A stretch of 64,000 bases of DNA. Origin: Buxus sempervirens (lineage: Eukaryota; Streptophyta; Magnoliopsida; Buxales; Buxaceae). Every line of letters begins with the position of its first letter. Position 1 is the stretch's first letter. Shown here piece by piece: positions 1 to 16,797 of this stretch. The stretch is from contig OX387183.1 of assembly GCA_947561395.2 (NCBI GenBank), positions 2,613,883 through 2,677,882 on the forward strand, read 5' to 3'. Under the pieces are notes generated by a model. It had not been told where the DNA came from. It worked only from the letters and a program-made list of their open reading frames with translations, and did no database searches. The position numbers were made by a program, and so were the translations under genes.

Positions 1-2206
1 GAAGTCTAGCTTGGTGCGGTTGGGAGCAAAAGTCAGGTCCAGAATTAGAAGGTGCAATGGAAGAAGGATTTAGCGTATAAGGCAAGTAGTAACCCTTGGA
101 AAACGTGAGGAACTGCATGATTTTGATTTCTGTGATTTCATATGGTTAGAATGGATTAGACGGAACTGTATTTACATGGAATCAAGTTGCTTATATTTTC
201 ATGATTTGTATTCTTGGTGGATTTATCAAATTAATGAAGAAAGTTTAGTTGGATTATGTAAATAAAGGTAGGAGGGTATTTAATTTATAAAAATTACTCT
301 AGAAGGCTATAGGCATGTTTTAGAAGGTTTGTAGATTAATTTAGACCAAGAAAACATATAGCAAAGGCCTAAAAATTCGAACCTTAAAAATCTGGAAAAT
401 TCTGTTTTATTTTGCACGAGCGCCTAGGATCGCCTAGGATCGCCCAGCCCTGTAGAGGTAGGCGCTCTAAGTAAAATTTGTAGATTTTGGGAATTTTGTA
501 ATTCGACTAAATACCCAATAATTCTTATGATTAGTTAAGCATGTTAGCATATTTATAAGGACCTAATTGAGCTATAAAAATTATAAAATTAATTTGGAAA
601 GAATAAGCAATAAATTGAAGGTTATAATGAAAGGATTGTTTATAAAAGAGTCAAAGGGTATGGATATTGCTAGAAATAATACTACTGAAATTTATAGCTT
701 ATAAACATCTTTTAAACTTCATTCTAGGTCTGTAGAACATGCTGGAAAAATAAAATACAGAAAATTCAAATAGAAACTAGCTTAGGTGCTAAGGTAGGAA
801 ATGGGATTCTAATAAAAGGGGGTAATAAAGAAAACTCTAAATAAGAATGGATTTACTTTATCTTGAGCTTTAAATAGGAATATTGGCTACTGGAATTGCA
901 TAAACTCAATTTTATCGGATTTATGATACTTGAGTTTTATTTTGAATATGATTGGAAGAATTGCATATGTTATTCTGAAAATGCCTATAATTCGATTTGT
1001 TATGATTGAATCATGATTTTCACATGGAATGGAATACTTGGGTATGGATTGGTATGTGGTATGATGTTGTTCTCTTTAATTTTACGGATGGGTGATACGG
1101 CTTCTGTGGTTGAGTTGATACCAACTTTTACGGCAGAAATGGGTAATCCTCTGTGTAGAGATGTGTAATCCTTTACGGGTAAAAGTGTGTATGCCTCCTA
1201 CATTAGCGTGTCCTCCCGTATGTGGTTTTATTGTGGTTTGTGTCAGTGGGCTTAGCTGTATATGGATCCATAGTTTTGGCTGGTTAGCTAAGTGGTATTT
1301 AGTTTGGGTTGAGTTACTCCTATATGCGAGCGCGCTTCCCTTTGCAAGTTAGTTTGCTTTGGGAGGGTCCTATGTCTGGAGGGACACCCCGGTGAGCCGC
1401 TGGTGATTCCCTGTACATGTGGATAAGCGACCACACTCCATGTATTGATTCTGGTGCTGCATGCTGGTGGTACGTCCAACTCTGTGGGGTTCGTGCGCAA
1501 TAAGTCGATGACTACGGCTCTTGCCTAAGCTGCGCTGTATGGGGCTTGAGTATCATTAAGTAGCACTGCCCCAAAGCCGCACGGTGGAACAGCATTTAGT
1601 CGAGTGTCATCTCAAATACTTATCATCTTTGTGAGTCCTGCAATGGCACGGGTTTTGTCGCTTTTGTCGGTTTTACCTTGTTAACATCAAGTTACTGGTA
1701 TTTATACATGATCATATGTTTCATCGCCTTATTTGTAATTGCCATGAATAACTTGGATTTCTCGTCTTATCATTGATTAGTCGAATACCTCATGACTATT
1801 TGCTTATATTGGACTGTTTCAAATTGCATGCACCTGCTACTTGCTGAGATGTAAATCTCACTCTGTTTTCCCCTATATTTTCAGGTTGCTTGGAGAGATC
1901 GCGAAGATGGGGTTTTAATTTGATGGGTAGAATTATAATTGGTATTAATGTCACATGTTGATTAGATAAACTTAATTGTAAATTGAATTGAATATATTGA
2001 TTAAAGAATTGTTTATTTTATTTGGCCGCCATAACTCTGATATAATTTGTAAAGTTTAAAATTATTGTGAATCTTGGTATGTATCTGACCCCAGCTTCGT
2101 GGTAACATCTCGAGTTTGATTGTTGAATTGGACTTGGGTTGTTACAGTAGCGAACCGGGTTCGAGTTGGGTGCCGTTTTGCACTGACCCGGGTTTGGGGC
2201 GTTACA
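1..2206 (+). mobile_element. Terminal part of an LTR retrotransposon, cut by window edge
   Basis: No credible coding frame is seen. The segment ends at 2206 in GGGGCGTTACA, an LTR-like CA terminus, and position 2207 resumes in the middle of a different LTR (compare 13570 onward in S1), so this element appears to have inserted into that older LTR. The expected target duplication would start with CTGCT at 2207; its partner lies outside the window. There is a short direct repeat of GCGCCTAGGAT type near 420-445. The GTTACA end is typical of long LTRs of chromovirus (Tekay/Del-like) elements, but the family is an inference because no coding region is visible. Confidence 0.5.
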
Positions 2207-3944
2207 CTGCTGGATTGTCTACTCAAGTGTTCAAGCTACCAAGGTAAAGCTCTTTACATTTCACTCCCAACTTCTACCTTTCTGTAGTGTAAAGCCGATT
2301 TGTGATTGTTTGCAAGCCCCAAAACCCTTCCAAAGTACCTGGGAATCCTCTCTAGCCGTAAAACGTGAAGAGAGAGCCTTGGGAAAAAGAAGGTGGAATG
2401 GATCCTCTAGGCTTAGAACCTACAAATGATGAAGAGCATGCTATGTGGTTATTTTAAACCTATGGATGTTTATTTTCTGATGTTTTGCACTTGCTCATGG
2501 AGAAATATGTGAATCCTTGCCCTCAGTAGCAAAGGATTCCATCCTTCTCCTAGGGAGTGAATTTTCACATATTCACACACTTTCCACCATTTTTTATCAA
2601 AGAAGCTAGATCTTGGATTTCCATGTTCAATACGGGAAATCTGAATCCATTGGCTTAAAAATGAATCTTAGAACTTCATGAGATGGTTTTTGTTGATTTT
2701 TAAGAGTTTTGGTCGAATTCACTTGCACACATGCAATGATTTTGGTTTTTATCCAAAAATCTTCAAAATAGGGCAGATCTGTGGCCTGTCTTGGAATGCT
2801 TATAACTTCATCCTCCGGATGAATTTTTGAGTGATTTTAAAGACATGTGATAGATGGAAATGCCTATTTCATATCTGGAAAATTTCGTCCACTTTTATAT
2901 AGCCAATTTTTGACACCACCTGTTCAAAGTCTGTAAGTCAGTTCAGCCCAGATTGTTGAACTTGCTGCTTTGATGGTGTACCGTTTATTCAATTTTAATC
3001 CGTTTTGAGTGATTCTAATTCCTGAGTTTTCCTTGAGAAGTCTATTTTCGTTTCCAATTGGTTTCAGCAGATTTTGATCTGTTTTGTGCCTTGGGTGCTC
3101 AGTTGACTCAGAGGTGCTCGCTGGCATAGTCCAGAGCTAATCCGTGGTCTTCTAGGCCTGTTCAAGAAAGCACACAAGTCACATCCAGATAGAGTTTGGT
3201 GTGAGGTTTTTTCCTTTGGAAGGATGGCACTACATACTTCCCCCATACCAATTTTCATGAATTTTTATTGAGCCAAATTCCACGAATAGGACTTTGAAAA
3301 TGCCTACTCATCACTTTTGATATATTATAAACAGCAAATTTCAGATGTGGATTTCCCTTTTATTTTGAATCGGATTGAGTTGAAATTTTTACTCTATACT
3401 CTACTATATACCAGTTTTCAAATGGCTTTAGTTTCATTGGATTTGGATTTAAATTGAGTGAGTTATGGTTAATCGAAGCTTTCAAGCTCTTTTGATCTAA
3501 TTTCTCCAGATTTGCCTTAGCTTGATTTTCTTCATTTTCACTTTGATTTCCCTTCACTCATGAAGTTTTAGAGGTGATGAATCCACAAAGAGAGTCTAAG
3601 CTCATTAGACTTCTCATGTGGGATGGTCACACACATTGTGCTTGTTACAAGCACCTTCTTTGTTCATTTCATTAGCAAACAATTTCTAGCATAAGCAAGC
3701 ATGTGGCAACCGTCTTAGACGGATGAGTGGGGGTGCCTAACACCTTCCCCTGCTCATAAGTAATTCCCCTTACCCAATCTCTGGATTTTTCCTTATCTTA
3801 GAGCCCCTTTAGCTCTATTTGGCATTTATGATCCCTTTGGTGTCCATTCACACCTCAACTTGGATGGTGGCGACTCTATACATTTTATCGATCCCCGCGT
3901 GACGATATCGGAAGTCATTCGAGATGACAAATCCATGTCTCACA
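2207..3944 (+). mobile_element. Partial LTR (L1), Tat-like, S1 family
   Basis: It is homologous throughout to S1 (13570-14981 plus 36418-36750). Shared landmarks are a 5' splice-donor-like AAG/GTAAAG at 2241-2249, the core AGCCGTAAAACGTGAAG at 2354-2370, the 35-nt hairpin at 3723-3757, the PBS-like TGGCGACTCT at 3868-3877 and the terminal CATGTCTCACA ending at 3944. The upstream part (U3, TATA) is missing because the 1-2206 element interrupts it outside the window. No primer-binding site follows 3944, so it is a solo LTR or a truncated copy. Confidence 0.75.
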
Positions 3945-6129
3945 GATACCAACAGTAGTGATGGAGTTGCTGCTGACCTCTAAGAAGGTAGGCACCAGCA
4001 GCGATTGCCCATTACTCTATTAATTAGCAACCATACTAAAATTCCTTTAACTGAAGTACTAGTGTCTAATTATAACATAGTTACTAGTATAGAATTTAAC
4101 CTATACAACTAATACATGCTAAAAGTTGCAGCTTGATTTAGAATGGAGGCTGGCGCTGACCTCTACATAGGTAGGCGCCAAGCTTCTAAACCCTTACAGC
4201 CCCAAAGCCATGAACCAGATTTTTCCTCTTAACTTTGACATTTTTCCCTGTTTAGATTCATAACTGTATAACAGCACCTAAAGTATTCCCACAAGCAATA
4301 ACTCATGACAGTATAACAGCACCTTAAGTATTCGCCCAAGCAACTCACAATTGTATACAGCCTCTAAAGTATTCCCACTTCTAGAGTATCCCATTCCATT
4401 AAAAGTCCAGCATTAACCATTTAATACAATTCCTAAGAAATCTCCAAATAACTTTTAACAACAATATATATATATATATATAGATATGAGCTGGAAATAA
4501 GCTGAATAACAGCATCTAAATTATTGGAAATGGACTGAGCACCACTCGGCCATGCTCAGCAGACTTGGGCACCAGCAACATATTTTTATACTATTCAATG
4601 CAACACTCAAAATTCCTTAAACTGATCAAAAGCTTCACTCACAACTACTTGCAGAATTTTCCTAAGTCTTCACTTCATGTATTTAACTCACTTTGGGTTT
4701 AAATCAAATCATTCAGACCATAACACAAACAGCAGCCCCTCATAGTCATTCATTTAAAAATTCTGCAATATCAATAATAATTTAGTCCCCAATGGATCTA
4801 ATCCATTCATTCTCTTGGTCTACATTCCAAATACAATTCAATTTACCTAATAAAACAGCAACCTTACCTTAGTTTCTTGTTTGCACCAAATTTAGAAACT
4901 GTTAATGCCAGGCGTACATGACTGACCAGAAACAGGGAAGACCAATTTGGTATGCTAATATAGTACAACATTTCAATTGGAAACATCTAAACCATTTCAA
5001 TTTTTATACAACTTACAACTTGATGTCCATGCCATTACCAACAGAAATCTGGTTCAATACATTTATCCTAGTTGGATTTAATTACACAACCAAACAATTT
5101 GCACACAATTGGTCACTCACGCATTCACCTAAATCAGAAATCAGCAAAACAATTATAAGACCCTCTATATGTAAATAATCTGATCCATTATCTTCCTTAT
5201 TTCATCACCAGCAGATCAAACTCATTTACTTAAACAGTGGTATCCTTATAAATTTAACTGAATCAATTCTTACTATAGCTCAATGCTAGGGGCCAGAAAA
5301 ATTCTGCAGAAACAAGGTTCGACTAACCTCTAATTCAAGACTGAACTAAATTCAATTCAAATCATGTAAAACGAAATAAATTTATGCTAATTACTTCATT
5401 ACACAATTCCACAAATTTGAACCCTCTCAATCGGCATGCACCACTCCCAAATTCAAATCACTTTTAGCCGCCCTCTTCCTCTATCCTTTGAAATACAATC
5501 TGGACAATAGAAATTAGATCTGAGATTTAATTTCGAATTACAATATGACTTAATCAGAACCTCAATCCAAATGCCAATCTCCTACTTGAGTTAAAAGGAG
5601 AACATACCTGCTCCAATTGCAGGTTGCCAGCCTAACTCAGGTGCTGTTGGAATTTCTCTTCTCTCGTCTTGGACAGCAATCAAACAATCACAGCAAATTC
5701 CTCTTGAGCAGCTCTAAATCTCCAGATCTGGCCCCTCACCCTAATTCCTTCTCCTCTTTTCTGAGAGCTCCCAATTTAGATCGACCAATGCAAAACCATC
5801 GACTGAAATTTTCACTTAACTTTTATAGTTTCCGCCTAGCAGCAATTTTTATTCATGTTCACATGAGTGCCACTCCACCACATCTCTCCTACAATAGCAA
5901 CTTATTTTATTTTTACACATTAAATTTCCACATCAGCAACCAACTTAACTCTCATAATAACACTACAAAAATTTTCCTTACCTTAATAAATAAAAGATCA
6001 CCAAGATGATTCACCCGGAATTTAATTTAAGTCCATATGGTCACCTTTTCTACAAAAACCACTAATTAGTTTTTATTAAGATACTAAACTAATATAATTT
6101 TTATTTGCATAAAAATTAGGGATTTTACA
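3945..6129 (-). mobile_element. Unclassified LTR-like sequence, probably reverse-oriented
   Basis: There is no convincing gene. Read on the minus strand it begins TGTAAAATCCC at 6129 and has a leader-like pyrimidine-rich stretch (about 5850-5600), as long plant LTRs do. Two copies of a CTGACCTCTA..GGTAGGC motif lie at about 3984 and 4155. An (AT)n run is at 4464-4482, and a short duplicated phrase (CAGTATAACAGCACCT) is at about 4263-4325. I found no matching target duplication at its edges, so it may be a fragment. Short open frames such as 5617-6009 show no recognisable domain. Confidence 0.3.
4464..4482. repeat. AT microsatellite
   Basis: Uninterrupted AT dinucleotide run inside the unclassified LTR-like segment. 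Confidence 0.9.
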
Positions 6130-6350
6130 CGAAGTGGCTGTGCTCATACTCGAAGTAACTATATATGAAATTAATTACGATATTTCCGAAACTTGTTACT
6201 AACAGCTATAATGACCATTAGTGTAGTCTTATGTTGAGTTTGAACCATTCAAGCTGTAGTCAAATTGGTTTTCTTACTGACCCTATTAATATAAGGACGA
6301 GAAACACAAGAAAAGAGAGGAAGATCAGACTAGCAAATGAGTTAAAACTT

Positions 6351-6861
6351 ATTCTTTGGCTACAATGGCAAGCACTCTTCAAAGCAGTCTTCATGTTATC
6401 AACAACATCAAAACCCCTGGCTGAGTTGTTGTTTGCAGGAACCTCCTTCTCGCTTTGCATGTTAGTAGTGTTGTCTAATAAAAGTGATCCATCACAACCC
6501 TAAAAAAAATACCAAATAGTTTTACTTCAATACTTACAACAGCTCTATCTAAAAGCCAAAGAGGAATCTCTAAAAACCTGAAACAAGCAACAAAAGAGTT
6601 TTAATTTTCACGTGGTAGAAAGATCAATTTTAGATATAAATTAAAGCCTAAGATTACATTAACAAAGTAATCATGGAAATGGAGTCGATTGAGGCTAGCA
6701 CCGATCCTCGGATCTGTTGCTAGAGCACTAATTAGAACACCACGAATAATGTTCGTCACGCATGGGCAAGTACTATCGTAGAACCTTGGGTCTAATTGGC
6801 CATGAGATCGTCCAAGGCACAAGAGGCATATAAATGCTGATAACATAAAGGAAGGAGACAT
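6351..6861 (-). pseudogene. Class III peroxidase pseudogene (exon 1 and part of exon 2)
   Basis: Exon 1 runs from the ATG at 6861 down to 6658 (68 codons). It has a hydrophobic signal peptide, a mature start [11 protein letters not shown] and a GT donor, and matches the intact gene at 8802-10460. The distal-heme motif reads HFHDYF, so the cysteine of HFHDCF is now tyrosine and a conserved disulfide is lost. Exon 2 starts at 6499 after AG and follows the intact copy (GCDGS, then NNNSARGF) until about 6372. There, roughly 32 bases corresponding to the [11 protein letters not shown] region are missing, which shifts the frame. Homology ends near 6351, and exons 3 and 4 are absent. A TATA-like element (6942-6949) and upstream sequence resembling the intact gene's promoter remain. 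Clearly a decayed tandem duplicate. Confidence 0.88.
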
Positions 6862-8801
6862 TGTATATAGATTTCACAAACAAAGAGAGCTTAATTCTCT
6901 TCTCTTTGTTTTCTTGATCTCTATGAGACTCTAAACATCTCCATTTATACAGAAAATCTGGTATTTTAACAGATTGATTACGAAGTGCTTGGCGTCAGTC
7001 AGCCCCACGATCTATGTACACGTCTGATCTTGAACTGTTCGTGGCAAACGGTGGATATCAGGTAGGTGCAATATTGCACGAATTAAAAATAAAAAGTCAT
7101 TGTTGGGCAGCGGGAGGTTTTTCACGGGGAAATTGGTTTTTAGTTATATTTTTTTAAAATAATTTAGATTCAGTTGCTCAATTCTTAAAAATTAAAAATT
7201 AGTGGTATATTTTCAAATAATTGAGATTCAGAAATTTTTAGTGAGATAAGATTTGGGACGTGTTTCAGACTTTCAGAACACGAGATTATTGACTTTTAAT
7301 GGCGAAATGTTTGTCAGTTTGTGTCCTTGTGCGTTATGGACACTTTTATATATGAATAAATGGACAGGGGATAAACTGGTGTTATATACAAGGGAACGAC
7401 ACAGCTCATCAAGGAGCTGCTTTCAAAAGCAAAAAAACTAAACAAAAATGCCGGAAAATTAGGGATAATTGTGCCAACTTTTTCAAGGCGAAGTGGCCGA
7501 TTTTTAAGCAAACTTTCTCTGGTTTTTGAATAATTTAGGCATATTATTGAGTTAGATATACTCTTGTGTTGTAAGCTGCCCGACATGCCAAAGACTTAAG
7601 GTATTGAGTTCGGTATATTCTTGGATTGTCACTTCACCAATATGTCGAAAGCCCTAAGGTAGATGAGCTCTAGATCTTCAGATCAAGTCCAGCAATCTTT
7701 ACGATTATAATAGTTAACTATATCCTTTTCAAGACTTTCGTTCTTTAGGATTAAAATAGATCATGGGTTTTGCTTTCATCAACGCTGGTAGAAACCTATT
7801 TCCTTGCAGCTTATGAAATTATCCCCAAGGTAGATGAACTCTTCGGAACAAAACCTACAATTTTTGGGTTATAATAGTTCGCCATGCTTACAACAATTAC
7901 AAAAGAGAAATATCATTATTTATGGACGTAGGCATCCTTCAACACCCCAATTCAATGTATTAATTACCAACCATTGCACTGGTTGAATCAATGCTGCACG
8001 TACCCCTGAGCAAATACAGGAATGCCATCTTTATGGATAATTGATCTAAACTTTTTTTTTTGGTAACAGGATAATTGATCTAAACGCATCGTCAGCATAG
8101 GCCAGTTCCTTTTTTTTTTTTTGGGTAAAACAGCATGGGCTAGTTTTTTCTGGTAATGTAGCATAGGCCAGTTCCCCATCACGTTTACACAAGATCATAT
8201 TAATTGGTCAAAGGAAGCCGTCCCCACTCCCCACTCACAAGGTGAAATTCTCTCTCTAAAAAACAAAAGAGGTTTGCGCGTCCATTTATTACAAAACCGT
8301 GAGTGGTCCTCTTTCCCTTTGCAATCAGTCAAGATAATAACTGGGGCGGAGCCGATGGTGCTTAATCTCGTTAACAAATGCAATTGTTATACCGACATCC
8401 CATCTGCCGACACTTCAGACATTATGAGTTTTACCTCTCTCTCTCTCTCTCTCTCTAAATTCAGACTTGGTATGTGAGTTCTTATTTTGTGTCAAGATTT
8501 TCAAAAGCTAATAATGCTTTTTAATCTTCCTGTTTCAGAAGTTCTCATCGGGTCTTCTACGGCTTCTTCAAATCTTTATTATTTAATAACGCGTTGGGAA
8601 TTATGCATTCAAATATAAATTTGTTAAAAGATCCCAGAAGGGAAAGAAGATATATTGGATCCTGCAAGTCACAAACTCAACAAAAGAGACAAGAACAGGT
8701 TTTATTTATGAGATGGATATTACCATCATTACACATACCCAAACTAGCAAGCCATATTATGCTTTTGGATTCTCTTACATCTCTTTACTTTTACTGACTC
8801 A
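6862..8801. other. Intergenic spacer between peroxidase copies
   Basis: The first 200 bases match the promoter and leader of the intact peroxidase (shared ATTACGAAGTGCTTGGCGTC-like phrase near 6977 versus 10575). The remainder is AT-rich without a recognised gene. It includes a short duplicated phrase ATAATTGATCTAAAC (about 8037 and 8071), T-runs at 8051 and 8109, and related GGCCAGTT/GGCTAGTT phrases near 8100-8170. Short open frames here have no recognisable domain. Confidence 0.6.
8435..8456. repeat. CT microsatellite
   Basis: Run of about eleven CT dinucleotides in the spacer downstream of the peroxidase gene. Confidence 0.9.
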
Positions 8802-12772
<3,971 letters not shown>

Positions 12773-13016
12773 GGGCTCGTTTGGTACAGCTTCTAGATTG
12801 TGGATTCTAGATAATAATTTGGATTTTGAAAATTAAGATTGTAGATGCTCACTGTTAGAATCCAAAACTTGTTTGGATGCTTTGGATTTTAGCACATTGT
12901 TTAAGTGGGACCCACCTGTAGACACCTCAAATTACACAAGTTTGAAATTTGAAAATATAAAAGTTTTTTTTATGTTTTGACCAAAGTCAAATTTTGGCAA
13001 AGAAGAAAATGTGATT

Positions 13017-13287
13017 AACCGAAATCAAATTTCGGTTATTATAGTGTTATGTGTAACCGAGGAAACATTTCGGGTATGAGTAAATTGGGTTTTAACCGAA
13101 ATTAAATTTCAGTTTGTTCCAGAAAGATCTGACGAATATTTGGTTGTTGGGTTTCATCATGATTTCCGCGTGGGCGTAACAGAATGGCAACAGAAATTGC
13201 ATTTTGGTTAAACTTCTTTTTGCTGATAACCGAAATTCAATTTTGGTTATAGGTCCCTTTTAGTATAACCGAACTGTGTCTTCGGTT
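13017..13287. repeat. Dyad array of S1 (AACCGAA/TTCGGTT type)
   Basis: Six 21-bp dyads, each a 7-bp arm, 7-bp centre and 7-bp arm, start at 13017, 13055, 13094, 13189, 13228 and 13267. Linkers are 17-18 bp within two groups of three, giving a 38-39 bp period, with a longer gap between 13114 and 13189. The best dyads are AACCGAA-N7-TTCGGTT. The array lies about 200 bp upstream of the LTR TATA box. Confidence 0.9.
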
Positions 13288-13486
13288 ATACTATTTTTGC
13301 TTCAATTGAAAAATTGCGCGAGATCTCACTTATTTGCAAACATACCTGTGTCTGGGAAGTGAGAATTCTCCATTTTAGCCTCCGGAATTGATCTAATTCC
13401 ACCAATCCAAGCCATAGAGATGAGGTAGAAGGATCTAGACACATTTTTGTGCCTACCCTTGTGACTATCATACCATTGGTCTTGCC

Positions 13487-13612
13487 TATAAATAGAAGGC
13501 CCCTCCTCTTGCAAGTGGTTGAGAATTTGAAGCTTGGAAGCTCTGCAAGAAGAAGGGAACCCCTGCCGCTGCCGGATTGCTGTCTCAAGACTCTCAAGCT
13601 ACTAAGGTATAG
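13487..13612 (+). promoter_or_regulatory. S1 core promoter and 5' splice-donor-like site
   Basis: TATAAATA at 13487-13494 is followed 120 bp later by AAG/GTATAG (GT at 13607). The same TATA-to-donor spacing is seen in elements A (114 bp) and B (115 bp). Confidence 0.6.
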
Positions 13613-15084
13613 TTCTGTTTATCTTACTAGTCTTCTCCTTTACATTTCAACTCCCATCTTCTACCTTTTTGTAGTGTAAGGACTTGATTTTTTGTTTGTA
13701 GCCCCTAAACTCTTTCAAAATACCTGGGAATCCTCTCTAGCCGTAAAACATGAAGAGAGAGCCTTGGGAAAAGGAAGGTGGAAGGGATCCTTTAGGCTAG
13801 AACCTACCTTGGATGTTTTGCATATTATATTTTTATGTGCTGATTCTTGTGCTATTTGAATCTGGAGAAGTCAATATGATCCATGCTCTCAATAGCAATG
13901 GATCTTAATTTTCTCCTAGATATGTTTTTTTCACCTATACACACACAAATTTCACTATTTTCATCAAATAGGATAGATCTGGGATTTTCCATGTTCGATA
14001 TGGGAAATTTGAGATCATTGGCCTTAGAATGATTTTTAGAACTTCATGAGGTGGTTTTTCAGGATATCAAGTTGTTTTGGTTGAATCCACTGGCACACAT
14101 GCACTGATTTTGGCCTTTTATTCAAAATTCTTCAAAACAGGACAGCATCTGTTGCCTGTCTTAGAATGCTCATAACTTCATCATCCGGATGAATTTTTGA
14201 GTCATTCAAAAGACATGTGATAGATGAGTTTGTCTATTTTATTTCTGGAAATTTTCATTAATTTCTATGGAGCCAATTTTTGATACCATCTGTTGAAAGT
14301 CGGCAGGTCAGGTCAGTCCAAATTGCTGAACTTGTCACTTTGATTGAGCTCTATTTGCTCATTTTTAATTCGTTTTGAGTGATTTCAATCTCTGTGTTTT
14401 CCTTGAAGAGTCTATTTTCTATTCCAATAGGTTTCACGAGATTTTGTTTTGATTTGTGGCCTGTGAGCTTGATTGACTCAGAGTTGCTCTGTAAAAGAGT
14501 TCTGGGTTAATCTGTGATCCTCTAGGCATGTTCGGGAGGTCGCACAAGTCCCGAATGGATGGAGTTTTGTGTGAGGCCTATTTCGTTTGAAAGATGGCAC
14601 CACATACTTCATTCATGCAAGTTTTCATGAATTTATATGGAGACAAACTCCACGAATAGAGTTTCAAAGATGCCTACTCGCTACTTTTTCGGATTTACTA
14701 TAGCAGTTTTGACTGAGTGTTCCTCTCTCATTTTGAATCGTATTGAACTGAAATTTTTATTGAGTATGTTATTTTTTTTACTAGTTTTCTAATGGCTTTG
14801 GTTTCATTTGATTTGGATTTAAATTGAGTGATTTGTGGTTAATCGAAGCTTTCAAGCTCTTGTAATCTGATTTTTCCAGATTTTACCTTAGCTTGGTTTC
14901 TCTTCATTTTTTTATTTTCATTCACTCATGAAGTTCTAGAAGTGGTATATCCATGAGGAGAGTCCAAATTCATTGGACTACTGTAGACACCCCAAATTGC
15001 ACTACCAAATGAGAAAATAATAAAAACATGTAATTAGAGCTTAAAACAGGTCAAAAAGGCCTAAAAATAGAATGAACAGGCTTT

Positions 15085-15188
15085 GCCCGTATTAGCTTCA
15101 CGGGCTCATTGCGCCCGCAAATTATCTACGGACAAGCACGTCCGTAGTATCGATACGGTCCCCATTGGACCGTAATGTATTTACGGGC
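15085..15188. repeat. Dyad array in element A U3 (ACGGGC/GCCCGT type)
   Basis: 18-19 bp dyads of the form ACGGNC-N7-GNCCGT, separated by 9-bp linkers, give a period of about 28 bp. Complete units start at 15100, 15128 and 15155, with half units at 15085 (GCCCGT) and 15183 (ACGGGC). Arms vary in matched pairs, for example ACGGAC with GTCCGT and ACGGTC with GACCGT, so complementarity is kept while sequence changes. Confidence 0.9.
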
Positions 15189-15389
15189 ATTAAAGACACG
15201 TGCAAGTTTTGTCCTTCTCTCGATTTCCGAGCCTTATTTGAAGTCCAATATATCTTTAAACGAGCGGATTATGTCTTTTATTCGCTGAAGTCACCTTGGA
15301 TGGCTATGGATGGGCATCATCTCTATATTTCACTCTATCCTGAGAATCAGGATATATCCTTCTGGACCAGCCTTGCCCCTGGGTGTGTC

Positions 15390-15509
15390 TATAAATAGAG
15401 GCTCATTCCTCTAGCTAAGGGCCACGAAATTTTGAGTCCAAGGAATTCTAAGAAGCTACAAGAGAAGGAAAGGAATCCCTGCTGCTCTGCTTGCTCAATC
15501 CAGGTAAGT
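15390..15509 (+). promoter_or_regulatory. Element A core promoter and leader 5' splice site
   Basis: TATAAATAG lies at 15390-15398. The predicted transcript start is about 30 bp downstream. CAG/GTAAGT at 15501-15509 is a perfect plant 5' splice site, with GT at 15504. The stretch between the predicted start and the donor contains no ATG. The same arrangement recurs in the 3' LTR and in elements B, S1 and C. Confidence 0.7.
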
Positions 15510-16566
15510 CCCCTATCCCTTTTTATTTTCTGTCTTCAATTCTAGAAATAATAGAATCATCTCTATTGCTGTAGAATAAGGCCATATCTGTTTTTGTATT
15601 CCTAAACCTGCCTCCAAGTACCTCAAGGGTCTCTCTAGCCGTAAAACGTGAAGAGAGAACTAGGGGAAAGGGGAACAGGTGGATCCCTAGAATAGAACCC
15701 CATATCTGTTTTTTTTATAGAATAAGGCCTGTGATTGTGCTTGTGTAACCAAACCTATCTCTAAGTACCTCAAGAGTCTCTCTAGCCGTAAAACGTGAAG
15801 AGAGAACTAGGGGAAAAGAGAACAGGTGGATCCGTAGGGTAGACCCCCATGTGCTCTAATTTGTGAGATGTGGCTATTTTGAATATCCTGATCATGTTTT
15901 AATGCTTTTTATTATATATCTGAATGAATAACATGAATCTATGATGTTTATAGCATGAGATCCCCTATTTTTGCTAAAATTTGGATTTTTGCCACTTTTG
16001 CACCTACAGCACTGTTTTCGTGATTTTTGTGGTTTTAGGCTATGATCTTGGATTTATCATGATCAATATGGTAGATCTGAATCTAGAAGCCTGAAAATAA
16101 ATTCTAGGGTTTCATAAGATGTTTTTTAAATTGTTTTTCATTATTGAGATAAGACCCTACGGTCTAAATTCTCCCCTTTTGGTGTTTTTTATAAACGTGA
16201 GTCTTTTTGGTTTTGATTTTAAGATTTAATGTGAAATTTGGGCTTTATCTATGTCCTGGACTATTCAAGTTCAATTTTGAAATATTTTATAAAAATCATA
16301 TTTTTCCAGATTTCTAGAATTTTGACTTGAAGCCAAATTTTTGGACTTTTCACTTTAAATTGATTTTATTTGATTTTATCTCAATTTTATTTTGATCATG
16401 AAACCCTAGGAATGGTATGATCATATTTGAAAGTTCTGGATCAATCAGACTATTCGTATGAAAAAACCATACAATTTCATCTTTTTTTGTGATTTTTCCT
16501 GATTTTCATAGCAAGCTTTTTCCTTTAATTTAACATGAACAAATACCTGGCAACCACCTTGTGTGG

Positions 16567-16601
16567 ATGAATAAGGGTGCCTAACACCTTCCCCTGTTCA
16601 T
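16567..16601 (+). other. Conserved U5 hairpin (element A, 5' LTR copy)
   Basis: A 35-nt element with two 11-nt arms and an invariant 13-nt loop TGCCTAACACCTT. The arms are ATGAATAAGGG and CCCCTGTTCAT here, with one A-C mismatch. The 3' LTR copy (36182-36216) has ATGAATAGGGG and pairs fully. Equivalent copies are at 3723, 36529, 42556 and 60849. Confidence 0.7.
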
Positions 16602-16797
16602 AACCTAATCCCTTTACCCATCTCTGGTGATTTTTTTAGGAGGGTTATTTTTACCCTAAAAGTGCCTTTTGTGCTTATTTAATATTCTGGTGTCCATTCA
16701 CACCTAAATTGAATGGTGGCGACTCTTTGTTTAATTTAATCCCGTGTGATGATGGAGGAAATCATTAAAGATTTGATTTTTTCCCATGTCTCACAAC

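Larger units (their letters stand above)
14982..16795 (+). repeat. Element A 5' LTR
   Basis: 1814 bp, starting TGTAGACACC and ending CATGTCTCACA. U3 carries the dyad array at 15085-15188, with TATA at 15390. A tandem duplication of about 146 bp (15572-15717, then 15718 onward) duplicates the AGCCGTAAAACGTGAAG core (15637 and 15784). A 35-nt hairpin lies at 16567-16601 and a PBS-like decamer at 16717-16726. It is nearly identical to the 3' LTR except for a diverged patch at about 16183-16640. A 77-residue open frame (15165-15398) is present in both LTRs but looks non-coding. Confidence 0.95.

Noticed and set aside
5617-6009. 130-residue plus-strand open frame.
   Set aside because: Low-complexity, lies within LTR-like DNA that reads better in reverse, no domain seen.
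3945-6129. Possible intact reverse solo LTR.
   Set aside because: The right edge resembles an LTR start but no partner end or matching target duplication was found; kept only as an unclassified fragment.
15165-15398. Open frame of 77 residues, identical at 34778-35011.
   Set aside because: It is present twice only because it lies in the two LTRs. It spans U3 up to the TATA box, has no recognisable domain and is not kept in element B.
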